Shown here: positions 46,874 through 58,919 of the stretch, piece after piece
Position numbering within the stretch: the stretch's first letter is position 1
Layout: the number at the start of each line of letters is the position of its first letter
Source of the DNA: Euphorbia lathyris
Lineage: Eukaryota; Streptophyta; Magnoliopsida; Malpighiales; Euphorbiaceae
Reading direction: 5' to 3'
Assembly (NCBI RefSeq): GCF_963576675.1
Contig: NC_088918.1
Span: 70,233,501-70,297,500, forward strand
DNA length: 64,000 nucleotides
Notes under the pieces: model-generated
Database searches by the model: none
What the model was told of the DNA's origin: nothing
The model's input: only the letters and a program-made list of their open reading frames with translations
Made by a program: the position numbers and the translations under genes

Positions 46874-47252
46874 ACTACATAGTTTTGGTAAGGTGAGAGA
46901 AAATTGTTTTATTTCTTTTCTTTAAAATATATTTTCTCGACCTTTCTAACCTCGTTTTTAAAAAAAAAAAAATTATATTGTTAAACTTGTTTAAATTAGA
47001 CGGTCCTTTTGAGGTTCCTGAAGTTCAGGTAAAAAAAATTTCGGAGAACGGAATTCGGCGATTAGATGGCATTTTCTGGCAAGAAACATAAGTGTCTAAA
47101 CAATTCTCACAAAATTTCAGAAAATGTAAACCATTATTTTGAGAAACTTTAATTTTTGGATCGAAGCGGTATTTCTTACGGTTTAGTCCCAATAAAATGT
47201 TTTCCTCAAATTTATCCATTTTACATGTTTCAACAATTTATTGGGTCAAAAA

Positions 47253-47641
47253 CCCTGTTTGAGAATTAGCTGTTAGGTGTTAGATGATTACATTAGCTGT
47301 TAGCTGATTATATTAGCTGATTTGACTAGCTGTTTGTGTAGACCTGTTCGGTAAAAATTAGCTGATTGATAATAGCGGTTTGTGCAAAAATACGAATAAG
47401 GGCATTTCTTTTTTAATACATAAAAATATACATAAAATAATTAGGGTTAAAGAAATCCATTAATTTTAATATTGCAAAACGCTAATTGAATAGGAGCGTT
47501 TTCTAAATTAGCGTTTTCATCCCAAAACTCTCTCCCAAACCTCTCTCCACCAAACACTCCAATCAGCGGTTTCAGTGGTCAAACCGCTAAAGTTGGTCAA
47601 AACCGTTCTTTTTATCCAAAAACGCTCTTTACCAAATAGGG
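47253..47641. mobile_element. hAT-like MITE inside the foldback
   Basis: It starts CCCTGTTTGAGAATTAGC and ends GCTCTTTACCAAATAGGG. The other copy of the module, at about 48260-48275, shows the uninterrupted site. The flanking duplication is imperfect (GTCAAAAAC / GCCAAAACC). Confidence 0.65.
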
Positions 47642-47756
47642 CCAAAACCGTAAGGCATCTCGCTTTGAGCCAAGAATTAAACTTTCTTAAAATGATTTTT
47701 TTACATATTCTGGAATTTTTTTGATAATTTTCTGGAAAAACCAGCACATATTGCTG

Positions 47757-48190
47757 GATGCCAGCACATTGTTCTAAATCAGTGTACAAATTGTTCTAAT
47801 TCGTGTACCAATTGTTTCAAATCAGTATATCAATTGTTCCAACAAAATAAGTATATTGTTCCAACAAAATTCTTAAATTATTCCAACAGAATACTTATAT
47901 TGTTCCGACAGTGTACGAAATTGTTCCAAATCAGTGTACCATTTGTTCCAACATAATAATTATATTGTTCCAATAGAATAAATCAGTATACCAATCGTTT
48001 CAAATCAGTGTGCCAATTGCTCCAACTCAGTATACCAATTGTTCCAACAAAATAAATATATGTACCAATTGTTTCAAATCAGTGTACCAATTTTTCCAAC
48101 AGAATAATTATATTGTTCCAACATAATATTTTTATTGTTCCAACATAATTATTATATTGTTCCAACAAAATACTTATATTGTTGGGTCGT
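47757..48190. repeat. degenerate minisatellite, TTGTTCCAACA core
   Basis: TTGTTCCAACAAAATA and ATCAGTGTACCAATTGTT units alternate more than fifteen times between the two palindromic modules. Confidence 0.85.
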
Positions 48191-48740
48191 AACGAGATTT
48201 CTTACAGTTTAGTCCTAATAAATCATTTTTCTTAATTTTATCCATTTTACATACTTCAATAATTTATTGGGACTAAACCGTAAGAAATATCACTTTGAGT
48301 CAAGAATTAAAGTTTCTTAGAATGATGTTTTATATTTTCTTGAATTTTTTGAAAATTTTCTGGGCATTGTTTCTCATAGAAAAACAGCCACAGGATCGCC
48401 GGATTCCGTTCACCAATTTTTTTTTTACCTGAGCTTCTGGGATCATAAAATGACCGTCTAATTAAGACGAGTCCAATGGTATAAAAATTTTCGAAAAACG
48501 ATGTTGGGAAAATCAAAAAAATACATTTTAAAGAAAAAAAAATAAAACAATTTTTTATTTCCTGCAATGATATCAGCACTGACACCCTCCTCCTCATCCA
48601 TTCTCTTATGCACATTCTTATTTTCCTTTTATTTACAAATTTCCCACATTCCTTTACTTAATTATAAAATTGGTCATCGGCGGCACACCATAAGCTCGTT
48701 TGTCACACTATAAGATTTTTGTCACATCTGAACTCTTATT

Positions 48741-48795
<55 letters not shown>

Positions 48796-48796
<1 letters not shown>

Positions 48797-49351
48797 GATG
48801 TTTATTGGGTACTGTTATTTCATTATTCAGGTACATATATGAATTGACTTCTAAACCAATCTGAATAAAACACAAAAATTTCAAATGAAATACCAGACAA
48901 AGAAGAAAGCAAGCCATATCGGGTTAAAAAATTGTCATATAAAAAACAATAGGAAGTCAAATAATGAAATAAATCCGTCATCTGAAAAAAAATCATTTAA
49001 CATAATTGATTAGGACATATGTCATTTATAATACGCTACAACGACATAAATCATTATGAAAACTGTTATCACAATAACCAATAAACTAATTTTTCATAAA
49101 GTTTTTGACATTTTTATTTTGCAGGCTCTCATTCAATGGTCATATAGGTGACAATAATAATAAATAAACCGACATCGGAATACGCGTAAGATGATAGTGT
49201 ACCAATAGGCTGATGTCATGTGATGTTATTTCAAATGACAGAACGCAATCGTCATTTGAAGTTCTATCAGACGACTGTGAACTCAATAACAGTTTTATTT
49301 TTTGTAGGACGAGGGTTTGAACTGTCGTCTGAATGACTTATCTATGTAGTG
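48796..49351. mobile_element. right end of a second CACTA-type element
   Basis: The right terminus is ATCTATGTAGTG at 49351. Motifs such as CGTCATTTGA, ACGACATAAAT and TGTCGTCTGAATGAC precede it, like CACTA subterminal repeats. No CACTACATAGAT left end was found, so it is truncated. The left boundary is uncertain. Confidence 0.6.
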
Positions 49352-49463
49352 AAAACATAAATAATAATGAACCTTGTGTTGAGTGCTAACTCCATATTAT
49401 TCATAGGATAGATGCAAGGTCTTCATCTCTCAACCTTTTTACATCTTCTTCTCTAGCCTTTTA

Positions 49464-50030
49464 TGTAACACCCCGATCCAATACCATGTAGATATTGTCC
49501 GCTCTGACCCAATTCCAACACATTCGGCCTCACGGCTTTAAAACGCGTCTGCATGTATTGGATTCACATCTTACTAATAAGCCCCAATCACTCCCTCTCC
49601 ATTTCCGATGTGGGATTCAGTTCATTCCTGCCCCCATCGCCATCCCTTAGGGCCGCTCCTTGCTCAGGCCTTCTACCCCGGCGTCCACCCACTCCAGACC
49701 GGGTCGTTACACGTCCATCAGCTTCCGCCTGGTTCATCCTCGAACCACACATCATACATGGAGAGTCGGCTCTGATACCAATTATAACACCCCGATCCAA
49801 TACCATGTAGACATTGTCCGCTCTGGCCCAATTCCAACACATTGGGCCTCACAGCTTTAAAACGCGTCTGCATGTATTAGATTCACATCTTACTAATAAG
49901 CCCCAATCACTCCCTCTCCATTTCCGATGTAGGATTCAGTTCATTCCTGCCCCCGTCGTCATCCCTTAGGGCCGCTCCTTGCTCAGACCTTCTACCCCGG
50001 CGTCCACCCACTCTGGACCGGGTCGTTACA
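49464..50030 (-). mobile_element. TRIM retrotransposon, complete
   Basis: Two 248-base LTRs (49464-49711 and 49783-50030) begin TGTAACACCCCGATCC (TATAACACC in the right copy) and end GGGTCGTTACA. A TTTTA duplication flanks both sides. The 71-base interior ends, next to the right LTR, with GGCTCTGATACCAAT. That is the complement of the methionine-tRNA primer site, so the element reads on the - strand. There is no coding capacity. The LTRs differ at roughly a dozen sites. Confidence 0.92.
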
Positions 50031-50637
50031 TTTTAGTCTTCACCGCCTCTCACTTCTTCACCTCCTCAACTCAATCTTCTTCTCCTCTTTTATCAAATTT
50101 TTCCACTACTACCACCGTCACTTTGCAGGTTTACTTAGAGGAGGAAGAAGGAAACTTGTCTTCCTTCTTCCTCCTCCCATTTATATTTTAGTTTTTGTTT
50201 TTAGTTTTAGATTTACATTTTCTTGCTAGTTTGAAGTTTATATATCTTCTTGAACTTCTTTTTCCATCAGATCTACACTTGTGTTATATATACTTCTTTC
50301 TTTTATTCATTTTTCGGTCTTAGCAAGAGCGAAAAATGTTTATTTTGTCCCTAGATCTATAGATCTGCGTGGATGCACAAACAGAAAGGACTCAGATCCG
50401 AACGTCCGGAAGAGTCTAAAGAATGGAGTATACATTACAACAGTTTTTCAACAAGATTCGATTTACAAGAAGGATATGATTTCTACGTTTGTTGGATTTG
50501 TATATTTTCTGGTTTTTATTGTTCTTTGTAGTTTAGATATATATACAATGGATGTTTTATTTCTCTTTGTTTCGTGTTGTATTTGTATTATTAATTTAAT
50601 GGAAATAGATGTGACATTTTATTTAAAAAAAAAAAAA
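50031..50637 (+). mobile_element. non-coding retroposon family, copy B
   Basis: It is homologous to 13640-12535 (- strand). A perfect hairpin GAGGAGGAAGAAGGAA / TTCCTTCTTCCTCCTC (50141-50175) starts the shared part. It ends with an A-run (50625-50637). The family's left end may extend left of the TRIM, which would then have inserted into it. No ORF is supported. Confidence 0.6.
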
Positions 50638-51854
50638 CCCTTGTGTTACTATGAATGAGTACGGAAAGTCAATGAATATCAAAATAGTTCATGCCTTTAT
50701 AATATAAAATACTAAATTTGTCCATTAAATTTACCTACTAAATAAAATACTATAGTATATATAAAAAAGGTTGATAGTTTCATAATTTGTAATATATAGT
50801 AAATTTGTCCATTAAATTTCAAATTTCAAATTTCCATACGTCCGGCATCCATGGGTTAGGAAGCTTTGAAGTCAACATACCTATTAATTATTGGGAGGAG
50901 TATTTATTTATTTTATTTTTTTATGTTCATCATTATATATATCCAAAATTTTTAATTAGCTTTCAATGTGAAATAAAGGAATTTAAATGTGTATGGAACA
51001 TAAAATAATAAATATTGTGTTATTATAAAAAGACTATGGAAGTCATTGAATATCAAATGCATTCACTAATAATTTGATTAGATGAAGAATATAATATAGT
51101 AATATATAAGAAAAAAACTAAATAAAATAATCCACACCCCATCAATGATCAAAGACATCTTACCTAGAACTCGTTCTCATCATATTTATAAACCAATTTT
51201 CTTTTAGAGATATGTAGTCATTTCTACAATGAAATGTGTTATATAATTGGAGCGGAAAATTCTAATGATTTACATAGATAACTCGACTCATACGACACGA
51301 TTGATACGAAAATTATTCTTCTAACATTAATAATATATAAAATCATATAGAACATATACATTAGATAACACGATTTTGACTCGAAATACGAAATCACTAC
51401 CTCTATTATATAAGTGGAACATATATATATATATAAGATAACACGATTTTCATAGGACATACGAAACTGCCACGTCTATTATATAATGATTTCTATCAGT
51501 GGAACAACCAATTAATGACTCTTACTAAAAGAAAAAGAATATGATTCTTAATTAACTCCTATATATACGGTCTCACTCTCTCAAAAAGGTACACCTTACA
51601 ACATCTTACTCACATTATCGTATTCACAATAGTACTGCTCATTATTGTTGTTATTGCTTTATTATTTCTCTTAAAATTAGAATTGACTTGAGTATCAGAG
51701 AATTCTTACCGTGGTCCTGACAATCTTTGTCTTGCTGAATTTTTGTGCTGGAACTTTTCTAGAAAAATAGCATATGTCGATTGAGGGCTATGGAGCATCC
51801 TCTAGATAAATGGCCGAAGTAGAAATCTAAATTAAGGATCCAATCAAAGATAAG
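50638..51854. other. AT-rich intergenic DNA with LTR-type debris
   Basis: AGTCAATGAATATCAAA-type phrases repeat at 50668 and 51032. Two similar blocks with AGATAACACGATTTT lie at 51363 and 51437. At 51560-51735 the sequence TATATATACGGTCTC, then TTGAGTATCAGAGAATTC, resembles an LTR end. No gene is present. Confidence 0.4.
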
Positions 51855-52010
51855 AATTTTCTATATCATCAAACTAGACTTTCCTACGACAAACAATGCA
51901 GTCGAATATGAAACTATCATTTATGGAAAACATATCCTTAAATGAGATAGGGCCATAGAGGTGCTAATTTGTATTGACTCTAGGTTAGCGCTGCCGCAGA
52001 CCTGCTCTTA
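51855..52010 (+). pseudogene. Ty3-gypsy RNase H fragment
   Basis: Translation gives FYIIKLDFPTTNNAVEYETI, IYGKHIL, a stop, and then IEVLICIDSRL. This is the NNAAEYEA region of a Tat-like RNase H. It is only about 50 codons. Confidence 0.65.
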
Positions 52011-52573
52011 CTTATTTACTGTTTTTATCAATTAAGCCTATTTACTGTTTTGCCTTTATTTTTATCTTCTCCAATTTTACCCATAGTGTATGTAATTAGA
52101 GTTTGTAACTTTAACAAGGACTCTTAGGTCTTTTTATAGTTAGTTTTGGGAGGTATTTAAGGTCTAAGATTTGTAAGGATAAATAACTTTCATCGATATC
52201 AATCAAACTCAAAAAAATTTTGAAAGCAATGATTTCTAACCTTTTATTTGAAATTAACTCATATTAATTTAGCTAGTAATAAAATCTCTTTATTAATTTA
52301 TGATTAAAATCAACACTATCGTCAAGTGCATGAATATGAGTTTTCAAAACGCCATGAAATTGGTTTAGATAGTACTATCTATGAAAGTACGGGAATAAAA
52401 AAGAATAAAAGATGACCAAGAAAAGTATATTTGGTCATGGTCGCTTTATAGTATTATTGTTTTTCTTTTATATTATTGTTCAATTGTTTGTATTTTTTTT
52501 CCTTGTTAATTTCTGTAATTGTTTGATTTGATGTTAAATATCTTGTGCAAGAACCAAAAAGTAAAATGTTGAC
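52011..52573. other. intergenic DNA
   Basis: AT-rich with no ORF or repeat that I can support. Confidence 0.5.
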
Positions 52574-53060
52574 TTGTCAGCATGGTCCGGTTCGGTCCAA
52601 AAACCGAACCAAACCGAATAGGATCGAATCAAATTACCTCGATTTTTAGGATCAAACCAAACCAAATTATAATTCAATTTTGTCTGGATCGAACCGAATT
52701 ATTTCGGTCAGGTCCGGTTTGGTTCATGTTTGGACCAAACAAAGCTCTAGAAACCTACAACTACTTTAGTTTTTCTTTTGTATATATAATTAGTTGAGAG
52801 AGAAAAAACATATTTAATTGTTTTTTCTTTTATATATATAATTAGTTAATTAATTTAAAACCTTAAAACTAAAAGTAGTACATATTGTATTTCTGTTTGG
52901 TTTTGTTCGGTTTTGGACCGGACCAAACTGAAAACCAAACTAGCTTAAAAATTAGGACCGAACCAAACTAAAATATAATCGGTCCGGTTTAGTCCGATTT
53001 TTTCGGTCCAGTTTTTTCGGCCTTTGGATTTTCGATTCGGTTCTGCTCATCCCTAGTCAC
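52574..53060. repeat. hAT-type MITE remnant, CGGTTCGG-rich
   Basis: Many GGTCCGGTTCGGTCC / CGGACCGAACC phrases occur in both orientations. The right end GGTTCTGCTCATCCCTAG resembles a common plant MITE terminus (TAGGGATGAGCA on the other strand). The left end is not clear. Confidence 0.5.
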
Positions 53061-53073
53061 ACGCATGCATGAT

Positions 53074-53122
<49 letters not shown>

Positions 53123-55310
53123 CAAATAAACCTTTACAGATCAGTAACTTTTTTTTTTTTTTTTACAAAACAAACTATATGGTTTACCTATAGTTTTACA
53201 TTGTTAATAGACCAGTTTAGAGACCCGATGATCCGTCTATACCCGTAGACAATGGGACGGAATTGGTCAGTGTAAATTTATAGTTAACCAAAGCCCGAAC
53301 CAAGCCTAAAAATACCTGTTGAATTATGGGTTGGGCTTGAGATCTAATATTGGCCCGGCCCGTTCCGCAACTTATTTATATATACTATTATTTTATAGAA
53401 ATAAAAAGGTAATATAAGAGCAACTTATCTAAATTTACAAATTTAGTTTCTTTGAAAGGATATTGTCTACCTAATGTGAAAATATTTTTTTTAAATTTGT
53501 ATTTTAAAATTTAACTATTTCATAGTTGATAAATTCATGATAAATTCATGATAAATTCATAATAATACTTGTTAATTTGAATTTATTATAAGTGAAAATA
53601 AAATTTCAGAATTTTGAAAAACAAAGTAAGGGCGGCCTGGGCTGGGCATGTGATTAAGGTTTTCTAATTTAGCCCAGTCCGACTCGAATCTGAGACATGT
53701 TTTACTATGGACAGGGCTAGGTTTGGACATGCGTTTTTATTGAAAGGCTCGGTATACCCTGGCACAGCCCATGAACAAGTCTAATTTTTAACCATTTTGG
53801 GTTAACTTTGCTAAATTTGATGGAACGACTTCCAAATGAAAATTTTGAAGAATTAAAAAAGCCAAATAAAAAAAAATCCAATTAAACAAAAAAAATTAAA
53901 CTAATAGTTCAATATCAATAATAACTTTTATTATTATCTTTTACGCCTTTCATTATAAATTGAATTTATACAGTGTATAACAAATAAATTTATATAATAT
54001 GTAATACATATTATAATTGAATTTATATAATAGATTTTCACTTTAACTATTAACTTAAATTTTATGTCATTATTAGTTTCATTGTATGGTATCAGTCCAG
54101 GTTATAAAAAAAACGGGATGGACAAAGTCTTCAAGGATTAATCGGGAATTAGATGAGATTAATCATATTTGTATTTTTTATTTGTTAATAAAAAAAGAGC
54201 AAAGTATAAAAATAAGGCTTGTGGTTTGACATATTTGCAAACAAATGCATGTGGTTTAAAAATTTGTAAATAAAGATATATATAATATGTTTTTTTTTTT
54301 CAAAACAAAGTATTTAAAATTATACAATTGTTTTAAAAAAAAAAAAATTACACAATTAAATACTAATGACAATCAAAAGTTCTACTGACAATTTAAATAA
54401 CTTTATTACATATTATATAAATTATAACATGTATTATACTATTTAAAAATAATAATATAAAATTATTTAATATGAAATCACTTATATTTGTATATATATC
54501 TTTAAAAATATGTAAACATTAATATTTCAATAACAACACCATTAAAACAACTCGAAAGTACATTATAACAAAGCAAAAACTTCTTTATAATACAAAAATG
54601 CTTTTATCCATCGTCGTTTAGGTGGCGTCAAGGCGGTCTAGACGGAATCCAAGCTGTTAAAAATCGCATAGGGGTAAAAAAAAACACCTAGAGGGATTAA
54701 TCGGAGAAAATCAGGACGAATTCTCGATTTTGAGCGCCTAAGCGACGGCCTTGGTTTTGAACAGTGTCAAAGTCTAACTAAACGGTCGAAGATTCGAATT
54801 CTGTCACCATGCTTAAATCAGTCTGGAGTCTTAATCATGAACTTAAACTTTTAGTTGAGACTTAATACATCATTTGCTCCCTGAACTTGTCCAAAAAGCT
54901 TTATCCCATGAACTTTCAAAATATGTCCTCTCAATTTGCATAAAATATTCAGTTAGCCATTTGAACTTGCGTTAAATATAATCAATTGATCACTCGGTTG
55001 TAAAAAAAATAAAAATAAAAATTAAGCTAAATGCTAAAGATGTATTAAAAGTAAAATGATCAAGGTCGGGGTCAGAATATGCGGTTCTAATAATATTAGA
55101 TAAGACAAGTTTTATAGTTGAGCAAAGTAAGAACTTCATTTTTAATCCATTAGGTGAATTATGTAATAACATTCTAAGACGCGTGTAATACGTTTTTGAC
55201 ATTTAACTTAATTATTTCATATGACCGATGTACTTAGAAAAACAGCTTCATGCATATTTACACCATTGAACTTGGTACGTTTTTCCTATTGGCACCCTGA
55301 ACTTTTCAAA
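53061..55310. other. intergenic DNA made of several decayed repeats
   Basis: A (TA)n run is at 53076-53118. 53250-53790 holds GGGCTTGAGATC, GGCCCGGCCCG and AGCCCATGAACAAG phrases of a hAT-like MITE. 53140-53185 and 53805-53870 match parts of the insert in the copia 3' LTR (ACAAAACAAAC; TTTGCTAAA(A)TT). 54590-54760 resembles a GC-skewed MITE end. 54780-54850 has a B-box-like GATTCGAATTCTGTC, a possible SINE. 54870-55000 contains CTCCCTGAACTTG and similar phrases of a further MITE. No gene is supported. Confidence 0.4.
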
Positions 55311-55600
55311 TAATCTATCACACACCTATAGTTGGCTTTAAAAATCTATTACACACCTATAGTTGGCTCATTCGGACCTCCTATACACAAAATCGTTGAT
55401 TTTTCGTCTTTAACAAACGAGGTGGTATGCGTGTTATAGAAAAAAAGAAAAGCGCAGGAGTTCGTTCGGTATGCCACCTCATCCGTCAAAGATGAAAAAT
55501 CAACGATTTTGTGTGTATAGGAGGTCCGAATGAGCCAACTATAGGTGTGTGATAGGTTTTTAAAACCAACTATAGGTGTGCGATAGGTTTTTAAAGGCAA
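55311..55600. mobile_element. MITE-like inverted repeat with arms of about 125 bases
   Basis: CACACCTATAGTTGGCT, GGACCTCCTATACACAAAAT, CGTTGATTTTTC and GGTATGC on the left are repeated in reverse order and complement on the right. Loop about 35 bases. The arms have internal duplicates (ACACCTATAGTTGG twice on each side). Confidence 0.8.
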
Positions 55601-55743
55601 GACGTGTATATATGCATTAAACCTAGAAAAACTATTTGCAGAAGTAGAGCTACAAAAGCTATATATTTCATCCTTTCCCTGTTTTCTCTCTATATATTGA
55701 TGTTGAATTGAGGTACACAAGTGAAATCAGAGAGAGGTGAAGA

Positions 55744-56114
55744 ATGGCATCAAGAGGGCGGAAGACAACAACAGAAGTGAAGGAAAACATAGGTGAAATC
55801 AAGAAAGAAATAGATGTGATAAAGAAGAGACTTGATGAGATAGATATGAATATCAATAACAAACTCCACCAAATCGTCATTACTTCGGAACAACATTCAA
55901 AGAATATTGAAGGTCGATTTGCAGTTATAGACAAGAAGAATGATTTCATGAAAGGAAGATTAGATGAAATTGATTTGAAATTGATTCCATTAAACTTTCT
56001 AACCAGAAGAATGAGTCCTAGGAAGAATGGATACGCCAAGTAACTGACGCTGGCCACAAGGCTGTGCAGTTAGGCATCGAATTTATGGATCGTTGGGAGC
56101 GACGAAAGTCCTGA
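55744..56114 (+). pseudogene. small coiled-coil protein gene, frameshifted
   Basis: The ATG at 55744 opens MASRGRKTTTEVKENIGEIK, followed by a heptad-like charged region with DEID repeats. The frame ends at 56043. Another frame clearly continues as coding: EEWIRQVTDAGHKAVQLGIE then FMDRWERRKS and TGA at 56112-56114. So a one-base shift and a nearby TAG (about 55996) separate the two parts. It may be an old gag-like or host coiled-coil protein. I do not recognise the family. Confidence 0.5.
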
Positions 56115-58522
56115 AAGTTTGCAACATTTGATGCAATCAAAAATTAGTAATTTCTATCAATTTTGGGGTTTCGGGTTTTGGGTTTATTTTCATACTTTTG
56201 TTATTTTATGCTTTTTTTTTTTTTTTTTTTATGGACTTTGATATTATTAATATAACAATTTTTATGGTTATAAATGATCGCCATGATGCCAAAACCTGGG
56301 GTGTCTCCGAATTTCTTCGAGTCATAACTTTTCTATCAGATGTCAAAATCATGCACGGTTCATTTGCATTGTAACCTTTGAGAATTTCGGGAAGAAATCT
56401 GAATTTTCGGCACAAATGATGTTAAAAATTAATAGATGATTGCATATTTGCCGCTTAAATATGACAAAATTTGAGAAAAATTTAATCTTATTCACAAAGG
56501 ACATTTATATTATCGGAAATTTCTTATACGATAGTAAAACATAACTAAATAAGTGTAGGAGGACCTTTTAAATTTAATGTTAAAACAACCCGTGAGGACA
56601 TCTATTTACATGTTTTCAGCTGTTGTTTGCTTTTCACTCCTAAAATATTATTGTAGTGTTTGTTTAGGAAAAAGAAGATAGTAAATATTTATTTCTGCGG
56701 TCGTTGTTGTTTTTATTAGTAGTAAAACATTGTTTTCTACTCACATTGCTGTTTTTTTTTTCTTAAATATCTTGTAAGGTCAACCTAAATTGATACGGAT
56801 TCTTGACGTGTGAGTTAGTTTTGATCGTAACCTAACAAAGAGTTTCTTCTCTAGTTAAACTAGAATGAGTTAATCACAATATTTCACGAGTTAAACTCGT
56901 ATGAATTATAAAATCTTCATTGTTAAAGGAATGAACGATTCATAAAATGTTGTTCATCTTTATAAATAAAGAGGCTTAAATACCTTTTCCAAATAAAATA
57001 TAAAAGACTTGGACACCCTAGCTAGAGTTACAAACAATAAGGAAATGATAGGGGTAAAGAAATGATAAGTGGCTAAGTGACATTCAGATTAATAAGCCTA
57101 AATGACGAGACAGTAAATAAGGACAATGGTAAAAACAATAAATAAGAAGGAGATAGAATTCCGGCGGCTCTTGTCCCCTACCCAATCTTACTGGAAAAGT
57201 CACTCCACAACGTGTGGCCCTAAGCCTCCATGCCTCCAGGTCCGTCGATGTGTTGAAAACTCTCCCCTCTTTACAATGTCACACGATGTGTGAGCATAGG
57301 CACACGTTGTGTGAATTAAAGAAAATCAAACCAGGGACTCAGCAGCATCCAGCCCACATGGCGTGTGTTCTTGGCGAGATGCAATGTGGGGATAAACTCC
57401 CACAATTCTTCCTTCGCCTTTCTTCTCACAGGACATGTGGTTCAGGGCACATATCGTGTGGGGCCTTTTTTTGCCTTGGCTCGAATTTTTAGAGAAGATG
57501 TCCGCATCATAAACACGTCAACTTCACAATAAAACATTGTATCTTTGGATTTTTGGATTTTGATTTCAAACAATCATAAAGCTGAACTAAATTGAGTGGC
57601 AACAAGTAGTTTGTAGTTGTTTTTAATTAGATGGTTTAAGAAATGAAGTTGATTTGATATTTATGTTTAATTGTTGCGTTTTTGTTGAATTTGGGTGTTT
57701 GGCCTTATGATGTTTAACATCAATCTAAACACGTTAACTTTAAATGGCAGTTGGAAATACTCTAATAATTTAATTAAAAAACTGTTGAAAATACTCTAAT
57801 AACTCCTTAAAGAAAAAATCAATGCTACTTAATATTAATGAAATGCAAATAGAAAAATCAAATTATTGAGATGTTCAATAATCTCCATAGTAATTTTACA
57901 ATAAAACAATATTTATTATTATTATTATTATTTTATATGTTTGTTATACATTTAAAAATTCTTCCTTTGACCCTGAAAGGTAATTGAATTCAAAGCTTGC
58001 CAACCAACCCATTGATGCCGAATTTGAAATTAAATAGAGAAATTTATGATATGAAGCTATAAAATAAATGATCTACCTTCTTTTTGTATAGATTACTGTA
58101 TTATTTTATTGAGTAGGTCGATTCTTCTTCGTGGATCTATTCAAAATTTGAGTGAATATATTTTTATTTATATTCAATGACTTTGCATGCTCATTTTATA
58201 ATAACACATAACATAAAATGATACAAGTATAGATTATAGCAAAATGACAACTCAAAGAAGAGAAAACAAGCTACAACCTACAATCGGCCAAATCCAATTG
58301 GAAGTAAAAATAATGGAAAAACAGAAAGCAAGCTACCTATAACGTTGGTAGCAAAGAGTAATTTCAGACATTATCATAAGAAACAAGTATTTTGTTTTTT
58401 TTATTCTGTTGCCCTAGTTGCTTCTAAAAAAATTCACTTTTTACGTAACAATTAAATTTGAGATTAATATTTTTAAATTCAATAATATATTTAAATTTTT
58501 CTTGTACAATTCGTATAATGAA
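56115..58522. other. intergenic DNA with one motif-rich block
   Basis: A T-run of about 19 stands at 56211-56229. At 57190-57480 five variants of a CACA..GTGTG palindrome-like motif occur (CACAACGTGTGG, CACGATGTGTG, CACGTTGTGTG, CATGGCGTGTG, CATATCGTGTGG) in a GC-richer block that looks like LTR debris. The ORF through it is not credible. An (ATT)n run is at about 57913. No gene is supported. Confidence 0.45.
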
Positions 58523-58852
58523 GGTATTACATCCATTTGGGTCTCCAAACTAAAGTTTTAAAGTCAATTAAAATCCTAAACTAACTAAGCAAAAATCATC
58601 AATTGAGTCTTCATCTTATCCTAAAATCAGAAACTGTGACTATTTGATATAGACTGTAATTACCTATGTGTTGGTTCAAAATGAGTTTAGGTAAAAGATT
58701 CTAAAATTGTCCAACCAAATGATTTTCGATGAGGTCTCAATTGAAATTTTTGTTTAGAATGGGGACTCAATTGATGATATTTTGTTAGTTCATGGACCTG
58801 ATCCTAATTGACTTTGAAGCGTTAGTTTAGGAATCCAAATAAGTATTATGTC
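58523..58852. mobile_element. Mutator-type MITE with perfect 9-bp target duplication
   Basis: TATAATGAA flanks both ends (58514-58522, 58853-58861). The arms of about 110 bases share GGTATTACATCC / GACATAATAC starts, then CCAAACTAA and CATCAATTGAGTC phrases. It is 330 bases and non-coding. Confidence 0.85.
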
Positions 58853-58919
58853 TATAATGAATGATCATTCTTAAAACTTTTTTTTCAATTGTATTTCGGT
58901 GACCTGAGATAACAACAGT

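Larger units (their letters stand above)
46900..48553. mobile_element. foldback element with long inverted arms and an internal minisatellite
   Basis: The outer arms (46900 to about 47050; 48400-48553) pair through AAATTGTTTTATTTCTTT, TAGACGGTC and AGGTAAAAAAAATT. Inside, each side carries a second palindromic module, TTTCTTACGGTTTAGTCCCA ... TTTATTGGGACTAAACC. The left module is split by a hAT-like element. No coding sequence or clear target duplication is seen. Confidence 0.75.

Noticed and set aside
49553..49860. Overlapping ORFs of 66-85 codons
   Set aside because: They lie in the LTRs and interior of the TRIM, which is non-coding.
50281..50658. 125-codon ORF in retroposon copy B
   Set aside because: The homologous copy A does not keep the frame, so coding is unlikely.
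57214..57492. 92-codon + strand ORF
   Set aside because: Cys/His-rich only because of the repeated CACA..GTGTG motifs; it has no codon or domain support.
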